From Chromobacterium phragmitis (lineage in GTDB: Bacteria > Pseudomonadota > Gammaproteobacteria > Burkholderiales > Chromobacteriaceae): a DNA stretch of 64,000 nucleotides. The stretch is from contig NZ_CP029495.1 in NCBI RefSeq assembly GCF_003325475.1, positions 124,001 to 188,000 of the forward strand, written 5' to 3'. Below are positions 1 to 8,547 of the stretch, in pieces. Numbering within the stretch: position 1 is the first letter of the stretch; every line of letters begins with the position of its first letter. The position numbers and the translations under genes are program-made. The notes beneath the pieces were generated by a model that worked only from the letters and a program-made list of their open reading frames with translations, was not told the origin of the DNA and did not search any database.

Positions 1-29
1 GCGCTTTTACGGACTCCGTTCTCACTCAT
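1..29 (-). CDS. fliG: Flagellar motor switch protein FliG (first codons only)
   Basis: On the minus strand an ATG at 29-27 opens a frame that runs off the left edge and encodes MSENGVRKSA up to the edge, the usual start of FliG. It overlaps the last 8 bases of fliF, which is the normal fliF-fliG arrangement and implies coupled translation. FliG is the rotor protein that binds the C-terminal tail of FliF and carries torque from the stator. Only about nine codons lie in the window, so the call rests on this N-terminal match and the gene order. Confidence 0.8.
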
Positions 30-1758
30 CGGCAGTTATCCATTCCTTGATGATCTGGGCTGCCATGCGCGGATCAGACTTCACCAGCTCGCGCACCGCT
101 TCCAGGTTGCTGCTGTATTGGCGTTTCTGCGCTTCGCGCGGGTCCTCGCCACCCATCGCCGAGATCATGCCCGGCTCGCCCTCTTCTCCGGCCACGCCAA
201 GCAGACGTCCGCCGGCGCTCGCAGCGCCAGCCTCTCCCGCCTCGCCCTCGGCTCCGGCTCCGGCCGGAGCCGGCGGCTTGACCAGATCCCGCATGATGGG
301 GCGCACCACGCCGAATAACAGATACAGCACCGCTATCGCCAACAGGCCGTACTTGACCAGGCTGGTGCCATTGCCGCTGACGTAATCCATCACCCGCTCC
401 TGCATGGTGACAGGCTGGGCGTTGTCGGCGAAGGCGGCATTGACGACATTGAGCGTGTCGCCGCGGCCGGTGTTGTAGCCCATGGCCTCCTTGACCAGAT
501 TATTGATCTGCTGCACTTCCTGAGGCGTCAACGGCGTCGGCTTCATCTCGCCGCTCTTGTCCGGCATGCGGCGGTAATTGACCACCACCGCCGCGGACAA
601 GCGTTTGACCACGCCGGTGGGCACCTTGGTGTGCTGTATGGTCTTGTCGACTTCGTAATTGGTGGTGATGTCGCGCTGCAGCGTGCCGCTGGCGCCGACG
701 CCCAGGCCGGACAGGTTGGCCGTCCCCGGCGCGGCGCCCGGCGGCAGCGTGATCGGCGCCGAGGCCGCCGACGGCGGCTGATTGGACAACGCGCCCGGCA
801 CGCCGCTGGGGTTGGCCGAACCGTTGACCAGCTTTTCGCTGATCTGCTGGCTGCGCGTGGCCGAGGGATTCGGAGTGGAGTTGGGCCGGTATGTCTCCGA
901 GGTCTGCTCGGTTTCGGAGAAGTCGACATTGGCCGTCACTTGCGCGCGGGCGTTGCCGCGGCCGAAAATGGGCTCGAGAATGTCCTCGATCCGTTTGACA
1001 TAGCCTTCCTCGATCTGGCGCACAAAACCCAGCTGACGCTGGTCCAGACCCGAATTGTCGTCCGGACCTGACTGCTTGGACAGCAGATTGCCGTCTTGAT
1101 CGACGATGGTGACGTTCTTGATAGGCAAATTCGGCACCGAGCTGGACACCAGGTGCAATATGCCGGCGACCTGACCTCCATCCAGCATCCGCCCCGGATA
1201 GAGCTGCAGCATCACCGAGGCGGTGGGCGCTTGCTGCTCGCGCACGAACACGCTCTGCTTGGGGGTGGCGATGTGGACGCGGGCGCTCTGCACCGAAGAT
1301 ATGGCCTCGATGGTGCGGGCGAGCTCGCCCTCGATCGAACGCTGGTAATTGACTTGCTCGGCAAACTGGCTGATGCCGAACTTCTGGTTGTCCATCAGCT
1401 CGAAACCCACGCCGCTCGCCTTGGGCAAGCCCTGGGCCGCCAGCTTGAGCCGCACGTCGTAGACGCGGTCGGCCGGCACCGAGATCACGCCGCCCTCGCC
1501 CAACTGATAAGGGATATTCATCTGCTGCAGCGCGGCCGTGACCTGGCCGCCATCGCGATCGGCCAGATTGGAGAACAGGACTTTATAAGATGGAGTGCGG
1601 TTGAGAACCACCGCGCCGACGACGACGGCGAAAATCGCGGCCAACGCCGTGAGAAACAGGATTTTTCGGTTGTTGGGCAGCGCCTTGAAGCGGTCACCCG
1701 CCTCGTTCAGTCGCGCGCGCCAAACTGGAGTAGCGTTTTCTTCTGCCAGATCAGCCAT
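22..1758 (-). CDS. fliF: Flagellar MS-ring protein FliF
   Basis: FliF forms the membrane ring on which the flagellar rotor and export gate assemble. The 578-residue length fits the family. The protein has an N-terminal membrane segment at about residues 33-52, a large periplasmic part with a proline/serine/glycine-rich low-complexity stretch near residues 290-350, a second membrane segment at about 470-488, and an acidic cytoplasmic tail of about 90 residues whose last helix is the known FliG-binding region. It follows fliE by 53 bases and overlaps fliG, so it belongs to one flagellar operon. No good ribosome binding site precedes the ATG at 1758, so translation may depend on readthrough from fliE. 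Confidence 0.96.
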   Translation of the reverse strand: MADLAEENATPVWRARLNEAGDRFKALPNNRKILFLTALAAIFAVVVGAVVLNRTPSYKVLFSNLADRDGGQVTAALQQMNIPYQLGEGGVISVPADRVYDVRLKLAAQGLPKASGVGFELMDNQKFGISQFAEQVNYQRSIEGELARTIEAISSVQSARVHIATPKQSVFVREQQAPTASVMLQLYPGRMLDGGQVAGILHLVSSSVPNLPIKNVTIVDQDGNLLSKQSGPDDNSGLDQRQLGFVRQIEEGYVKRIEDILEPIFGRGNARAQVTANVDFSETEQTSETYRPNSTPNPSATRSQQISEKLVNGSANPSGVPGALSNQPPSAASAPITLPPGAAPGTANLSGLGVGASGTLQRDITTNYEVDKTIQHTKVPTGVVKRLSAAVVVNYRRMPDKSGEMKPTPLTPQEVQQINNLVKEAMGYNTGRGDTLNVVNAAFADNAQPVTMQERVMDYVSGNGTSLVKYGLLAIAVLYLLFGVVRPIMRDLVKPPAPAGAGAEGEAGEAGAASAGGRLLGVAGEEGEPGMISAMGGEDPREAQKRQYSSNLEAVRELVKSDPRMAAQIIKEWITADE

Positions 1759-1811
1759 ACGGTGGTTTGTGGTTTAGGTCCGCCGCCGCCGGGCCGTGGC
1801 CGCCGACAGCG

Positions 1812-2135
1812 TCAGACTTGGGTATTCATGATTTCCTGATACGCGGTGACCAGCTTGTTCCGCGCCTGAACCATCGTCTGGAACGACAGGCTGGCTTTCT
1901 GCAGGGAAACCATCACGTCCTGCAGATTGACTTCCTTGTTGTCGCCCAACTGGAACTGCTTCTGCATCTCCTCCGAAGTCTGCTGCGCCGAATTGACCTG
2001 CTCAATCGTCGATTTGAGCACGTCGGAAAAGTCGACCTGCGGCGTTTGCTGCGCCGCCGGCGCCTGCTTGCCCGAAGCCAGCGCCGCCGCGCTTTTCAGT
2101 TCGCCAAGCAACTGGTCGATGTTATTGACTGACAT
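1812..2135 (-). CDS. fliE: Flagellar hook-basal body protein FliE
   Basis: FliE is the small adaptor between the MS ring and the proximal rod and is one of the first exported rod parts. The protein is 107 residues, the usual size. Its C-terminal half shows the conserved FliE pattern: VNLQDVMVSLQKAS followed by F-Q-T-M-V-Q-A-R-N-K-L. The ATG lies two bases after the stop codon of the upstream sigma-54 response regulator, with GGAG just ahead of it inside that gene. It is therefore translated from the same message. It has no signal peptide, as expected for a type III exported protein. Confidence 0.95.
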   Translation of the reverse strand: MSVNNIDQLLGELKSAAALASGKQAPAAQQTPQVDFSDVLKSTIEQVNSAQQTSEEMQKQFQLGDNKEVNLQDVMVSLQKASLSFQTMVQARNKLVTAYQEIMNTQV

Positions 2136-2137
2136 GG

Positions 2138-3514
2138 CTACTCCGTGCCATCGCTCTCCGGAACATTTCCATCGGCATCCGCAGCTTCCTCATCGCGGTA
2201 ACGCTGCAATTTGTAGCGCAAGGTGCGCTCGCTGATGCCCAGCTTTTCGGCCGCCAGCCTCTTTACGCCGCCGGCCGCCGCCAATGTTTCCAGAATATGG
2301 CGTTTTTCAAGTGTTTTCATGTCGGTTTCACCCGACGCCGAACTGTCCATTTCGGACTCCGCCCGGGTAAACTGCCCCACGCCAGCAATATCGTCCAGCA
2401 TCAAGTCGGCGGCAATAATTTCCGCCCCGGCGGCAAGAATCACCGCCCGCTGCACGACATTATCCAGTTCGCGGATGTTACCCTCCCAACTATAGGCCGT
2501 CAAATGACGTTCCGCATCCTTGGAAAACACCAGGGACGCGCGGCCCGCGGCCTCCGCATGTTTTTTAAGCAGGAATCGTGCCAAAGGCAGAATATCGTCT
2601 CGCCGCTCCGCCAGAGCCGGAATTTTCAGCGGAAAGACATTCAGGCGGAAATACAGGTCCTCCCGAAAATTGCCCGCCTCCACCGCCGCCTGCAGATCGC
2701 GGTTGGATGTGGCCAGCACCCGGATGTCCAATTTGATGGCGCGAGTGCTGCCAATGCGCTCCACCTCACGCTCCTGCAACACTCTCAGCAGCTTGGCCTG
2801 CAAGGGCAGCGGCATCTCGGTCACCTCATCCAAAAGGATGGTGCCGCCCTGCGCCTGCTCGAACTTGCCGGGCAATGCCTGCGCCGCGCCGGTGAAGGCG
2901 CCCCGCTCATGGCCGAACAGCGTGGACTCCAGCAGATTGTCAGGAATCGCCGCGCAATTGACCGCGACGAACGCGCCCTCACCGCGTCGGGAGTGCCGGT
3001 GAATGTACCGGGCCAACACCTCCTTGCCGCTGCCGCTGGGGCCGGAAATCATCACGCTGGCCTCGCTCTGCGCCACCCGTCCCGCCAGCGCGAACAACTG
3101 CCGCATCGCGGCGGACTCCGCCACCACTTCGCCGCCATCGTCCTCCGGCATCGCCAACAGATGCTTCCCCACTTCCGCCAGCAGATTCTGCGGCTCGAAG
3201 GGCTTCAGCAGGTAATGCGCGGCGCCGGCGCGCAGCAGTTCGATCGCCCTCTCGATCACGCCATAGGCGGTCATCAGAATGAAGGGCACGCCCGGATAAC
3301 GCCTCTTCGCCTCCTCGAACAGCTGATAACCATCCATCGGCGCCATCTGGGCGTCAGACACGATCAGCCCAACCGGCTCCTGCGCCAGCGTCTGCAAAGC
3401 GCTGCCGCCATCGGCGGCCTCCAGCGTCGGATAGCCGGCCAGAGACAAGGTGTCCACAATGGCCTCGCGCAGGTCGGCGTCGTCTTCGACCACCAAAATC
3501 GGAAGATACTTCAT
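2138..3514 (-). CDS. Sigma-54 response regulator, FlrC/FleR type
   Basis: This is a 458-residue NtrC-family response regulator. It has a receiver domain at residues 1-120 with acidic pocket D11/D12 and phospho-acceptor D54. A AAA+ domain follows with Walker A G-P-S-G-S-G-K and a complete GAFTGA loop for sigma-54 contact, then a Fis-type helix-turn-helix near the C terminus. Its place directly in front of fliE and fliF points to the FlrC/FleR role of switching on middle flagellar genes with sigma-54 polymerase. Start chosen at ATG 3514 (MKYLPILVVEDD), which has GGA just upstream; a TTG at 3523 is in frame. The cognate kinase is not beside it in the window. Confidence 0.88.
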   Translation of the reverse strand: MKYLPILVVEDDADLREAIVDTLSLAGYPTLEAADGGSALQTLAQEPVGLIVSDAQMAPMDGYQLFEEAKRRYPGVPFILMTAYGVIERAIELLRAGAAHYLLKPFEPQNLLAEVGKHLLAMPEDDGGEVVAESAAMRQLFALAGRVAQSEASVMISGPSGSGKEVLARYIHRHSRRGEGAFVAVNCAAIPDNLLESTLFGHERGAFTGAAQALPGKFEQAQGGTILLDEVTEMPLPLQAKLLRVLQEREVERIGSTRAIKLDIRVLATSNRDLQAAVEAGNFREDLYFRLNVFPLKIPALAERRDDILPLARFLLKKHAEAAGRASLVFSKDAERHLTAYSWEGNIRELDNVVQRAVILAAGAEIIAADLMLDDIAGVGQFTRAESEMDSSASGETDMKTLEKRHILETLAAAGGVKRLAAEKLGISERTLRYKLQRYRDEEAADADGNVPESDGTE

Positions 3515-3538
3515 ACAGTCCAATGCTTCTTATTATGG

Positions 3539-4234
3539 TTATACCGATGGCTGGCGCTGATGAGCCAGCACGACCAGCCTCTGGGCGATGCTGGGCAAAC
3601 CCAGCACCTCATGGGTGGCGCCGATGGCGATCGCCTCCTTGGGCATGCCAAACACCACGCAGCTCGCTTCGTCCTGGGCGATATTCCAGGCACCGGCCTG
3701 ACGCATTTCCAGCATGCCGTTGGCGCCGTCGCGCCCCATGCCGGTCAGCATGACGCCTATGCTGTTCTTGCCCACCAGATTGGCAGCCGAACGGAACAAC
3801 ACATCCACCGATGGCCGGTGGCGATTGACTGCCGGGCCATTGTTCAACGAGGTGCTATAGCCTATCGTCGGCGCGCTCTTGATCAATAAATGGGAATGCC
3901 CGGGCGCGATGTAGACGGTCCCCGCCTGCAGCCTCTCATTGTCTTCCGCCTCCTTCACCCGCAACCGGCACAGCGAATCCAGCCGCTGGGCGAATGAATG
4001 GGTGAACATTTCCGGCATGTGCTGGGCGATCAGGATGGGCGGCATATTAGCCGGCAGCGAAGTGAGCAGCGTGCGCAGCGCCTCGGTGCCTCCCGTGGAA
4101 GAGCCGATGACGATCACGGTCTGGCTGGCCAGCGGCGTCTTGGTCGGCTGGCGCGGCAGAATCACGTCCGCGCTATGGCTGGGCACGATTTCCAACGGAG
4201 TCTTGTTCGCTCGCTCGCGCGAAGTCAAGGCCAT
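3539..4234 (-). CDS. Stand-alone CheB-type methylesterase
   Basis: CheB enzymes remove methyl groups from glutamates of chemoreceptors and also deamidate glutamines. This 231-residue protein has only the C-terminal catalytic domain, with the triad visible as S46 (GSSTGG), H72 (AQHMPE) and D169 (GMGRDG). The usual N-terminal receiver domain and linker are absent; instead there are about 37 polar residues. It therefore cannot be controlled by CheA phosphorylation in the standard way. ATG 4234 is preceded by AAGGGA at good spacing; upstream in-frame codons overlap the phosphatase gene and are not needed. It sits between a tyrosine phosphatase and the flagellar regulator. Confidence 0.88.
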   Translation of the reverse strand: MALTSRERANKTPLEIVPSHSADVILPRQPTKTPLASQTVIVIGSSTGGTEALRTLLTSLPANMPPILIAQHMPEMFTHSFAQRLDSLCRLRVKEAEDNERLQAGTVYIAPGHSHLLIKSAPTIGYSTSLNNGPAVNRHRPSVDVLFRSAANLVGKNSIGVMLTGMGRDGANGMLEMRQAGAWNIAQDEASCVVFGMPKEAIAIGATHEVLGLPSIAQRLVVLAHQRQPSV

Positions 4235-4310
4235 GTTTTTCCCTTGCGGACAGGGTGCGCTCGGCTGCCAATGGCGGCCCGCCGGGCGGCGCGGGGTTGT
4301 TTCAGATAGC

Positions 4311-4826
4311 TTAGCAGGCGAGCGGCGTCCGGTCTGCCGGACCTCGGTGCGGATCTTCGCCCAAGCGGAACAGCCAGGCGTCGCAGGCGGCCTCCAGCAG
4401 ATCGAGCACCTGTTCAAAACCGCGCTCACCACCGTAGTAGGGATCCGGCACCTCCCGCCCCTCGCCCAACGGCTCCAGCATCAGGCGCAGACGCCCCGCC
4501 ATTTCTGGCGGGCAGCGGCGATGGAGATCGGCCAGATTGTGGCAATCGGCCGCAAGGATAAGGTCAAAGCCGGAGAAATCCGCGTCTTCCACCTTGCGCG
4601 CCCGCAGCGCTGACAAATCATAGCCGCGCCCGGCCGCGGCCCGCGCGCTGCGCGCGTCCGGCGCTTCGCCCACGTGGTAGCCGTGCGTGCCGGCGGAATC
4701 AATGCGGAAGCGCGCTTGCCAACCACGATGCGCGAGCTTTCCTCGCATCACGCCCTCCGCGGTGGGAGAGCGGCATATATTTCCATGACATACAAAAAGG
4801 ATAGAAAAAACATCCTTTTCGATCAT
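4311..4826 (-). CDS. Low-molecular-weight protein-tyrosine phosphatase
   Basis: The 171-residue protein carries the LMW-PTP P-loop C13-H-G-N-I-C-R19-S at its N terminus and the acid motif D128-P-Y-Y. Together these form the full active site for phosphotyrosine hydrolysis through a phosphocysteine intermediate. Length is slightly above the family norm because of a short C-terminal extension. Relatives either remove phosphate from bacterial tyrosine kinases that control capsule, or act as general arsenate reductase-like enzymes; no kinase or polysaccharide gene is nearby. It is 76 bases upstream of the cheB-like gene on the same strand and could head that operon. The substrate cannot be told from sequence. 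Confidence 0.9.
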   Translation of the reverse strand: MIEKDVFSILFVCHGNICRSPTAEGVMRGKLAHRGWQARFRIDSAGTHGYHVGEAPDARSARAAAGRGYDLSALRARKVEDADFSGFDLILAADCHNLADLHRRCPPEMAGRLRLMLEPLGEGREVPDPYYGGERGFEQVLDLLEAACDAWLFRLGEDPHRGPADRTPLAC

Positions 4827-5393
4827 ACAGTTCCCCTTGATTCAAACCTCGCGCCGCCCTGTCCGGCCATTCATCAGAATCAGGATTGCCATTGATGAAA
4901 TTATCGCGCGACACTCGCATCTTGACACGAAAACCACATCGCAGCCAGCTACGCCAATGCGCGGCCAAACCACTCCCACGCCAAACACGCTTCGAAAGTT
5001 TTGCGCGGCACCTGTCTGGCGAAAAAGCAGAGGCCATAAAATCATCCTCTGGTCGATAATTCCGTCTTACACTAAATGCCATGCCAGCCCACCATGCCGC
5101 AGCACCAGAAAATGGCAATTCATCTACTGTTCACGCCAAATCAAAATGAGATAGGAATTAACCTAGCTGAAATACAACAAAAAACTGTCCCTTATGCCAC
5201 GAACAACACATTAATAGCGCCAATATATAAATCGAAATCAGTCATATATTGCTATGCAATGCCTCTGCAAATAAAATTTGCCCAGCATGTGAATGACGAC
5301 ATGTCGACACAAGAATAAAGCCGGCCTGCGCTATCCACATCGCTTTACTGCCTCAAGCTTTCCCTGACACATTCATTTCAAGGAGCGGCAATC
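4827..5393. other. AT-richer intergenic stretch, no convincing gene
   Basis: This 567-base gap is clearly richer in A and T than its surroundings, especially 5140-5300. Small open frames occur (for example 4837-5154 and 5076-5318) but none has a ribosome binding site, a recognisable domain or the local codon bias. It probably holds the promoters for the phosphatase (leftward) and the lectin gene (rightward). The composition could also reflect the border of acquired DNA. Confidence 0.5.
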
Positions 5394-5735
5394 ATGGCAA
5401 ACACTCTTCTCCCCAACCAAGTTTTGGGCATCAACGAATACTTGCTGTCCACCAACGGCGCCTACCAACTGATTCTGCAAAGCGACGGCAATCTGGTGCT
5501 ATACCGGATGGCCAACCATCATCCGCTGTGGGCTTCCAACACCAATGGCAAGGACGCGATGCGCGCCATCATGCAGACCGACGGCAACTTTGTGCTGTAC
5601 GACTTCCACGGCAAGCCGCTGTGGGCCTCCGGCACCAACGGCAAGCCGGGAAGCTTCGTCACCATGCAGGATGACGGCAATCTGGTGATCTACGAGCCCA
5701 AGATTCCGGTCTGGGCCTCCAATACCGCGCAATAA
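5394..5735 (+). CDS. Bulb-type mannose-binding lectin (single GNA domain)
   Basis: The 113-residue protein is one beta-prism II lectin domain of the Galanthus nivalis agglutinin type. All three mannose-site motifs QxDxNxVxY are present and complete: Q29-Y37, Q61-Y69 and Q92-Y100. Each is followed by the W-A-S strand characteristic of the family. There is no signal peptide and no cysteine. AAGGAG lies 8 bases before the ATG. Bacterial proteins with tandem copies of this domain include the LlpA/pyocin L lectin-like bacteriocins, which kill relatives after binding D-rhamnose polysaccharide; a single domain is more like a plain lectin. Sugar specificity is inferred only from the motif. It stands alone, with a separate promoter likely. 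Confidence 0.92.
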   Translation: MANTLLPNQVLGINEYLLSTNGAYQLILQSDGNLVLYRMANHHPLWASNTNGKDAMRAIMQTDGNFVLYDFHGKPLWASGTNGKPGSFVTMQDDGNLVIYEPKIPVWASNTAQ

Positions 5736-5747
5736 GCCGCTCCCCCC

Positions 5748-5779
5748 GCCCGGACTCGCCGATACGGCGGCGTCCGGGC
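5748..5779. terminator. Possible terminator hairpin between convergent genes
   Basis: GCCCGGAC (5748-5755) pairs with GTCCGGGC (5772-5779), with an inner CGCCG/CGGCG stem. It lies between the ends of the lectin gene and the convergent LysR gene. No T-run follows on either strand, so termination is uncertain. Confidence 0.35.
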
Positions 5780-5788
5780 CGGCGCCTT

Positions 5789-6700
5789 CTACGCTGCAGG
5801 TGCTAGCGTCTCCAGCAGCTTCCGCATCTCCAACACCAGACACCAAACCCGTTCCGCAGCCGGAGACAGCGTCCGCTTGCGTCGGCGGATCAACACGATT
5901 CGGCGCCCGGCTCTCGGCACCAGCGGACGCGCCGTCAGGCCGCAGCCTTCCGGCAGCGGCATGGCAAGACCCGGCGACACGCTGACGCCGATGCCAGCCG
6001 CCACCATGCGGAATACCGAATGGGAATGGCCCATTTGCTGCGCCACCGGACAATCCAGTCCATGCTCGCGCAGCAACCGGTCTATCAATGGCCGGCTGCC
6101 GGAGCTGCCGTCCAGCAGCACCAGCGCTTCGCCGTCCAGCTGCCGCCAGGCCACCCGCTCCCGCGCGGCAAGCCGGTGGTCGGCCGGGCATACCAGCCAG
6201 AAGTCGTCGGTCAGCACCGTTTCCTGCTCCAGATCTTCGCAATCCTCGGGCTCCACCACCAAGCCGAAATCCACCTCGCCGCCGCGCACCGCCGCCACGT
6301 TCAACCGCTGCACCTGATCGTGCAGCGACAGTCCCAACTGCGGATAGCGCTCGCGGCAGGCGGCGACGATGGCCGGCATCAGGCTGGCCGACAGGGTCGG
6401 GCTGCTGGCGACATGCACACTGCCCAGGGCCTGTTCGCCCTCCTTGCGCGTCTCGTCCAGCACCTCGTCCAGTTCCGCCAGCGCTCGCCTGAGCTTGGGC
6501 AGCAGCCGCGCGCCGGTCGAAGTCAGCGCCACTTCGCGGGTGGTGCGGTCCAGCAGGCGCAGTTCCAGCGCCTGCTCCAGCTCGCGCACCGTACGGCTGA
6601 CCGCCGGCTGGCTCAGGTTCAGCTCATCGCCGGCCCGGCTGAAACTGGCATGCTCCGCCACCATGCAGAACGCTCGCAGTTGCCGCAGCGTGAAATTCAT
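5789..6700 (-). CDS. LysR-family transcriptional regulator
   Basis: A 303-residue LysR regulator: winged helix-turn-helix at residues 1-60 (MNFTLRQLRAF..., with the typical S-R-A-G-D-E-L-N-L-S-Q-P-A-V-S-R recognition region) and a periplasmic-binding-like effector domain at about 90-295. It is divergent from the SBF-type transporter that starts 91 bases away, the standard LysR arrangement, so it probably controls that transporter. The shared intergenic region is AT-rich and fits paired promoters and operators. The effector is unknown. Confidence 0.9.
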   Translation of the reverse strand: MNFTLRQLRAFCMVAEHASFSRAGDELNLSQPAVSRTVRELEQALELRLLDRTTREVALTSTGARLLPKLRRALAELDEVLDETRKEGEQALGSVHVASSPTLSASLMPAIVAACRERYPQLGLSLHDQVQRLNVAAVRGGEVDFGLVVEPEDCEDLEQETVLTDDFWLVCPADHRLAARERVAWRQLDGEALVLLDGSSGSRPLIDRLLREHGLDCPVAQQMGHSHSVFRMVAAGIGVSVSPGLAMPLPEGCGLTARPLVPRAGRRIVLIRRRKRTLSPAAERVWCLVLEMRKLLETLAPAA

Positions 6701-6791
6701 ATATTTTTCACATCAATTCATCAGATAAATACATTTGTATTCTTAATTGATCCGCGTTTCAATAGCCGCGTCGATATCTCCTTTCCACGCC

Positions 6792-7760
6792 ATGAAACTG
6801 CTGGATTCCTTCACTGCCGGGCTACTGGCCACTGTCGCGCTGGCCAGCCTAGTGCCCTGCTCCGGCCAGGCCGCGCAGATCCTCAACCTGGCCACCAATC
6901 TGGCGATCGGACTGCTGTTTTTCCTGCACGGCGCCAAGCTGTCGCGCGAGGCCGTGGTAGCCGGCGCCGGCCACTGGCGGCTGCACCTGACCGTGCTGGC
7001 CTCCACTTTCGCGCTGTTCCCGCTGCTGGGCCTGCTGCTCAAACCGGCGCTGACGCCGCTGGTGACGCCGGAGCTGTACCTGGGCGTGCTCTATCTGTGC
7101 ATGCTGCCGTCCACTGTGCAGTCGTCGATCGCCTTCACCTCGATGGCCCAGGGCAATGTGCCGGCCGCCATCTGCAGCGCCACCGCGTCCAACCTGCTGG
7201 GCATCTTCATCACCCCGCTGCTGGTGGGCTGGCTGGTGGCCGGCCACGGCGGCGCGGCGCAAAACATGGGATCGGCGCTGGACATCGTCTACCAGTTGCT
7301 GCTGCCCTTCATCGCCGGCCAGATCGCCCGCCGCTGGATAGGCGGCTGGGTGGACCAGCACAAGGCCTTGCTGAAATACGTGGACCAGGGGTCGATCCTG
7401 ATGGTGGTGTACACCGCGTTCAGCGCGGCGGTGATCAGCGGGCTGTGGCGGCAGACGCCGGCGGCGGCGCTGGCCGGCCTGCTGGCGGTCAACGCCATCC
7501 TGCTCGGCCTGCTGCTGGCGATCACCTCGCTGGCCGGCCGCAAGCTGGGCTTCAGCCGCGAAGACCGGATCACCATCTTGTTCTGCGGATCGAAGAAGAG
7601 CCTGGCCAGCGGCGTGCCGATGGCCAAGGTGCTGTTCGCCGGCCACGCGATCGGCGCCATCGTGCTGCCTTTGATGCTGTTCCACCAGATCCAGCTGATG
7701 GTGTGCGCGATGCTGGCCCAGCGTTTCCGCAAACGGCACCTGGCCGAAGCCCGCGCCTGA
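6792..7760 (+). CDS. Bile acid:sodium symporter-like (SBF family) transporter
   Basis: A 322-residue, very hydrophobic protein with nine to ten predicted membrane segments. It belongs to the SBF-like branch (YfeH / SLC10A7-type) of the bile acid:sodium symporter family; the G-S-K-K-S-L-A-S-G-V-P signature is visible near residue 268. Such proteins move organic anions with sodium, but substrates in bacteria are mostly unknown. Start taken at ATG 6792 (MKLLDSFTAG); an in-frame TTG at 6747 would add 15 residues without a better ribosome site. It is divergent from a LysR gene and convergent with a racemase/DUF917 operon, so it may import the compound that operon handles. Confidence 0.82.
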   Translation: MKLLDSFTAGLLATVALASLVPCSGQAAQILNLATNLAIGLLFFLHGAKLSREAVVAGAGHWRLHLTVLASTFALFPLLGLLLKPALTPLVTPELYLGVLYLCMLPSTVQSSIAFTSMAQGNVPAAICSATASNLLGIFITPLLVGWLVAGHGGAAQNMGSALDIVYQLLLPFIAGQIARRWIGGWVDQHKALLKYVDQGSILMVVYTAFSAAVISGLWRQTPAAALAGLLAVNAILLGLLLAITSLAGRKLGFSREDRITILFCGSKKSLASGVPMAKVLFAGHAIGAIVLPLMLFHQIQLMVCAMLAQRFRKRHLAEARA

Positions 7761-7762
7761 AA

Positions 7763-7786
7763 GAAAATCCCCGCCGCAGCGGGGAT
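7763..7786 (-). terminator. Terminator of the racemase operon
   Basis: On the minus strand the stem ATCCCCGC/GCGGGGAT (7767-7774 with 7779-7786, loop of four) is followed by TTTTC. It lies between the convergent transporter and racemase genes and suits leftward transcription best. Confidence 0.7.
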
Positions 7787-7803
7787 GGTTCATCGGCAAA
7801 CCG

Positions 7804-8547
7804 TCAGGCCTGCCGCGACAGCGAGGTGATCACCGGCAGCGACTCCTTGCCGTAACACAGCCGGCTGGGGCGCACCCGCATCCTCACTAGCGACAGCAGC
7901 AGGCTGAAGCCGGCCTGATTGGGATCGATCACCGGCACGTAGCAGCCCAGTGTCGCCTCCAGCAGCTGCTCCACCCGGCGCGCCACGCCGACGAAGCCGG
8001 TGCAGCCAAGCAGGATGGACTGCGCGCCGTCGCGGCGCACCGCCTCCAGCGCGCACTCGTACACCTTGGGCACCACCACATCCATATTGGACAGCTGGTC
8101 CACCGGGCAGTCTATCGCCCGGATCGAGCTGAACGAATCCTGCAGGCCGTAAGCCTGGACGTGGCCATGCTGCATCGCCAGCGTGGACTGCAATACGGTG
8201 ACGATGGAGAAGCGCTGGCTGAGCAGCAGCGCGCTGAACGCCGCCGTCGGAAAGCCGCCGACAATGGGGATGTTCACCGCCTCGCGCGCGGCCTCGACGC
8301 CGCACATGTCGAAATCGCTGAGCCAGATGCCGTCGAAACCTTCGCGCTCCAGCTGCAGCGCCGTCTCCACCACGGCCAGGCCATTGGCCAGCCAGTCTAT
8401 GCGGTCCTGGATGTGGCTGGTGCCGCGCGGCAGGTTGCGCACCTCCACCTCGACGTCGGCCGGGATCACCGGGCGGATGGATTCCAGTATCGGCTGGTTG
8501 AAGGTGTCCACGCCCACCGGCACCAGCACGCAGACGCGCAAGCTCAT
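7804..8547 (-). CDS. Aspartate/glutamate/hydantoin racemase family protein
   Basis: A 247-residue member of the Asp/Glu/hydantoin racemase superfamily, which inverts an alpha carbon using two cysteines or related residues. The second cysteine is clear at C182 (LLGCTG). The first is not in its usual setting: the expected site reads S-D-F-D-M-C82-G-V-E-A-A-R, with C82 a few residues late. It may thus be a maleate isomerase-like or altered racemase. Its ATG overlaps the stop of the DUF917 gene by four bases (ATGA), so the two are co-translated and probably act on the same hydantoin-like or amino acid-derived substrate. Confidence 0.82.
   Translation of the reverse strand: MSLRVCVLVPVGVDTFNQPILESIRPVIPADVEVEVRNLPRGTSHIQDRIDWLANGLAVVETALQLEREGFDGIWLSDFDMCGVEAAREAVNIPIVGGFPTAAFSALLLSQRFSIVTVLQSTLAMQHGHVQAYGLQDSFSSIRAIDCPVDQLSNMDVVVPKVYECALEAVRRDGAQSILLGCTGFVGVARRVEQLLEATLGCYVPVIDPNQAGFSLLLSLVRMRVRPSRLCYGKESLPVITSLSRQA

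Noticed and set aside
1812..2260. Sigma-54 promoter directly ahead of fliE
   Set aside because: The end of the response regulator gene was scanned for GG/GC elements 10 bases apart on the minus strand and no good match was found by eye.
4837..5318. Small open frames in the AT-richer gap (105 and 80 codons)
   Set aside because: No ribosome binding site, no hydrophobic or domain pattern and poor codon use; chance frames in AT-richer DNA.
5394..5735. Calling the lectin a bacteriocin of the LlpA type
   Set aside because: LlpA proteins have two such domains and a C-terminal extension; here there is only one domain.
6020..7855. Open frame of 611 codons on the plus strand across the LysR and transporter genes
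   Set aside because: It is antisense to LysR and out of frame with the transporter, with arginine/proline-rich low-complexity product typical of a GC shadow frame.
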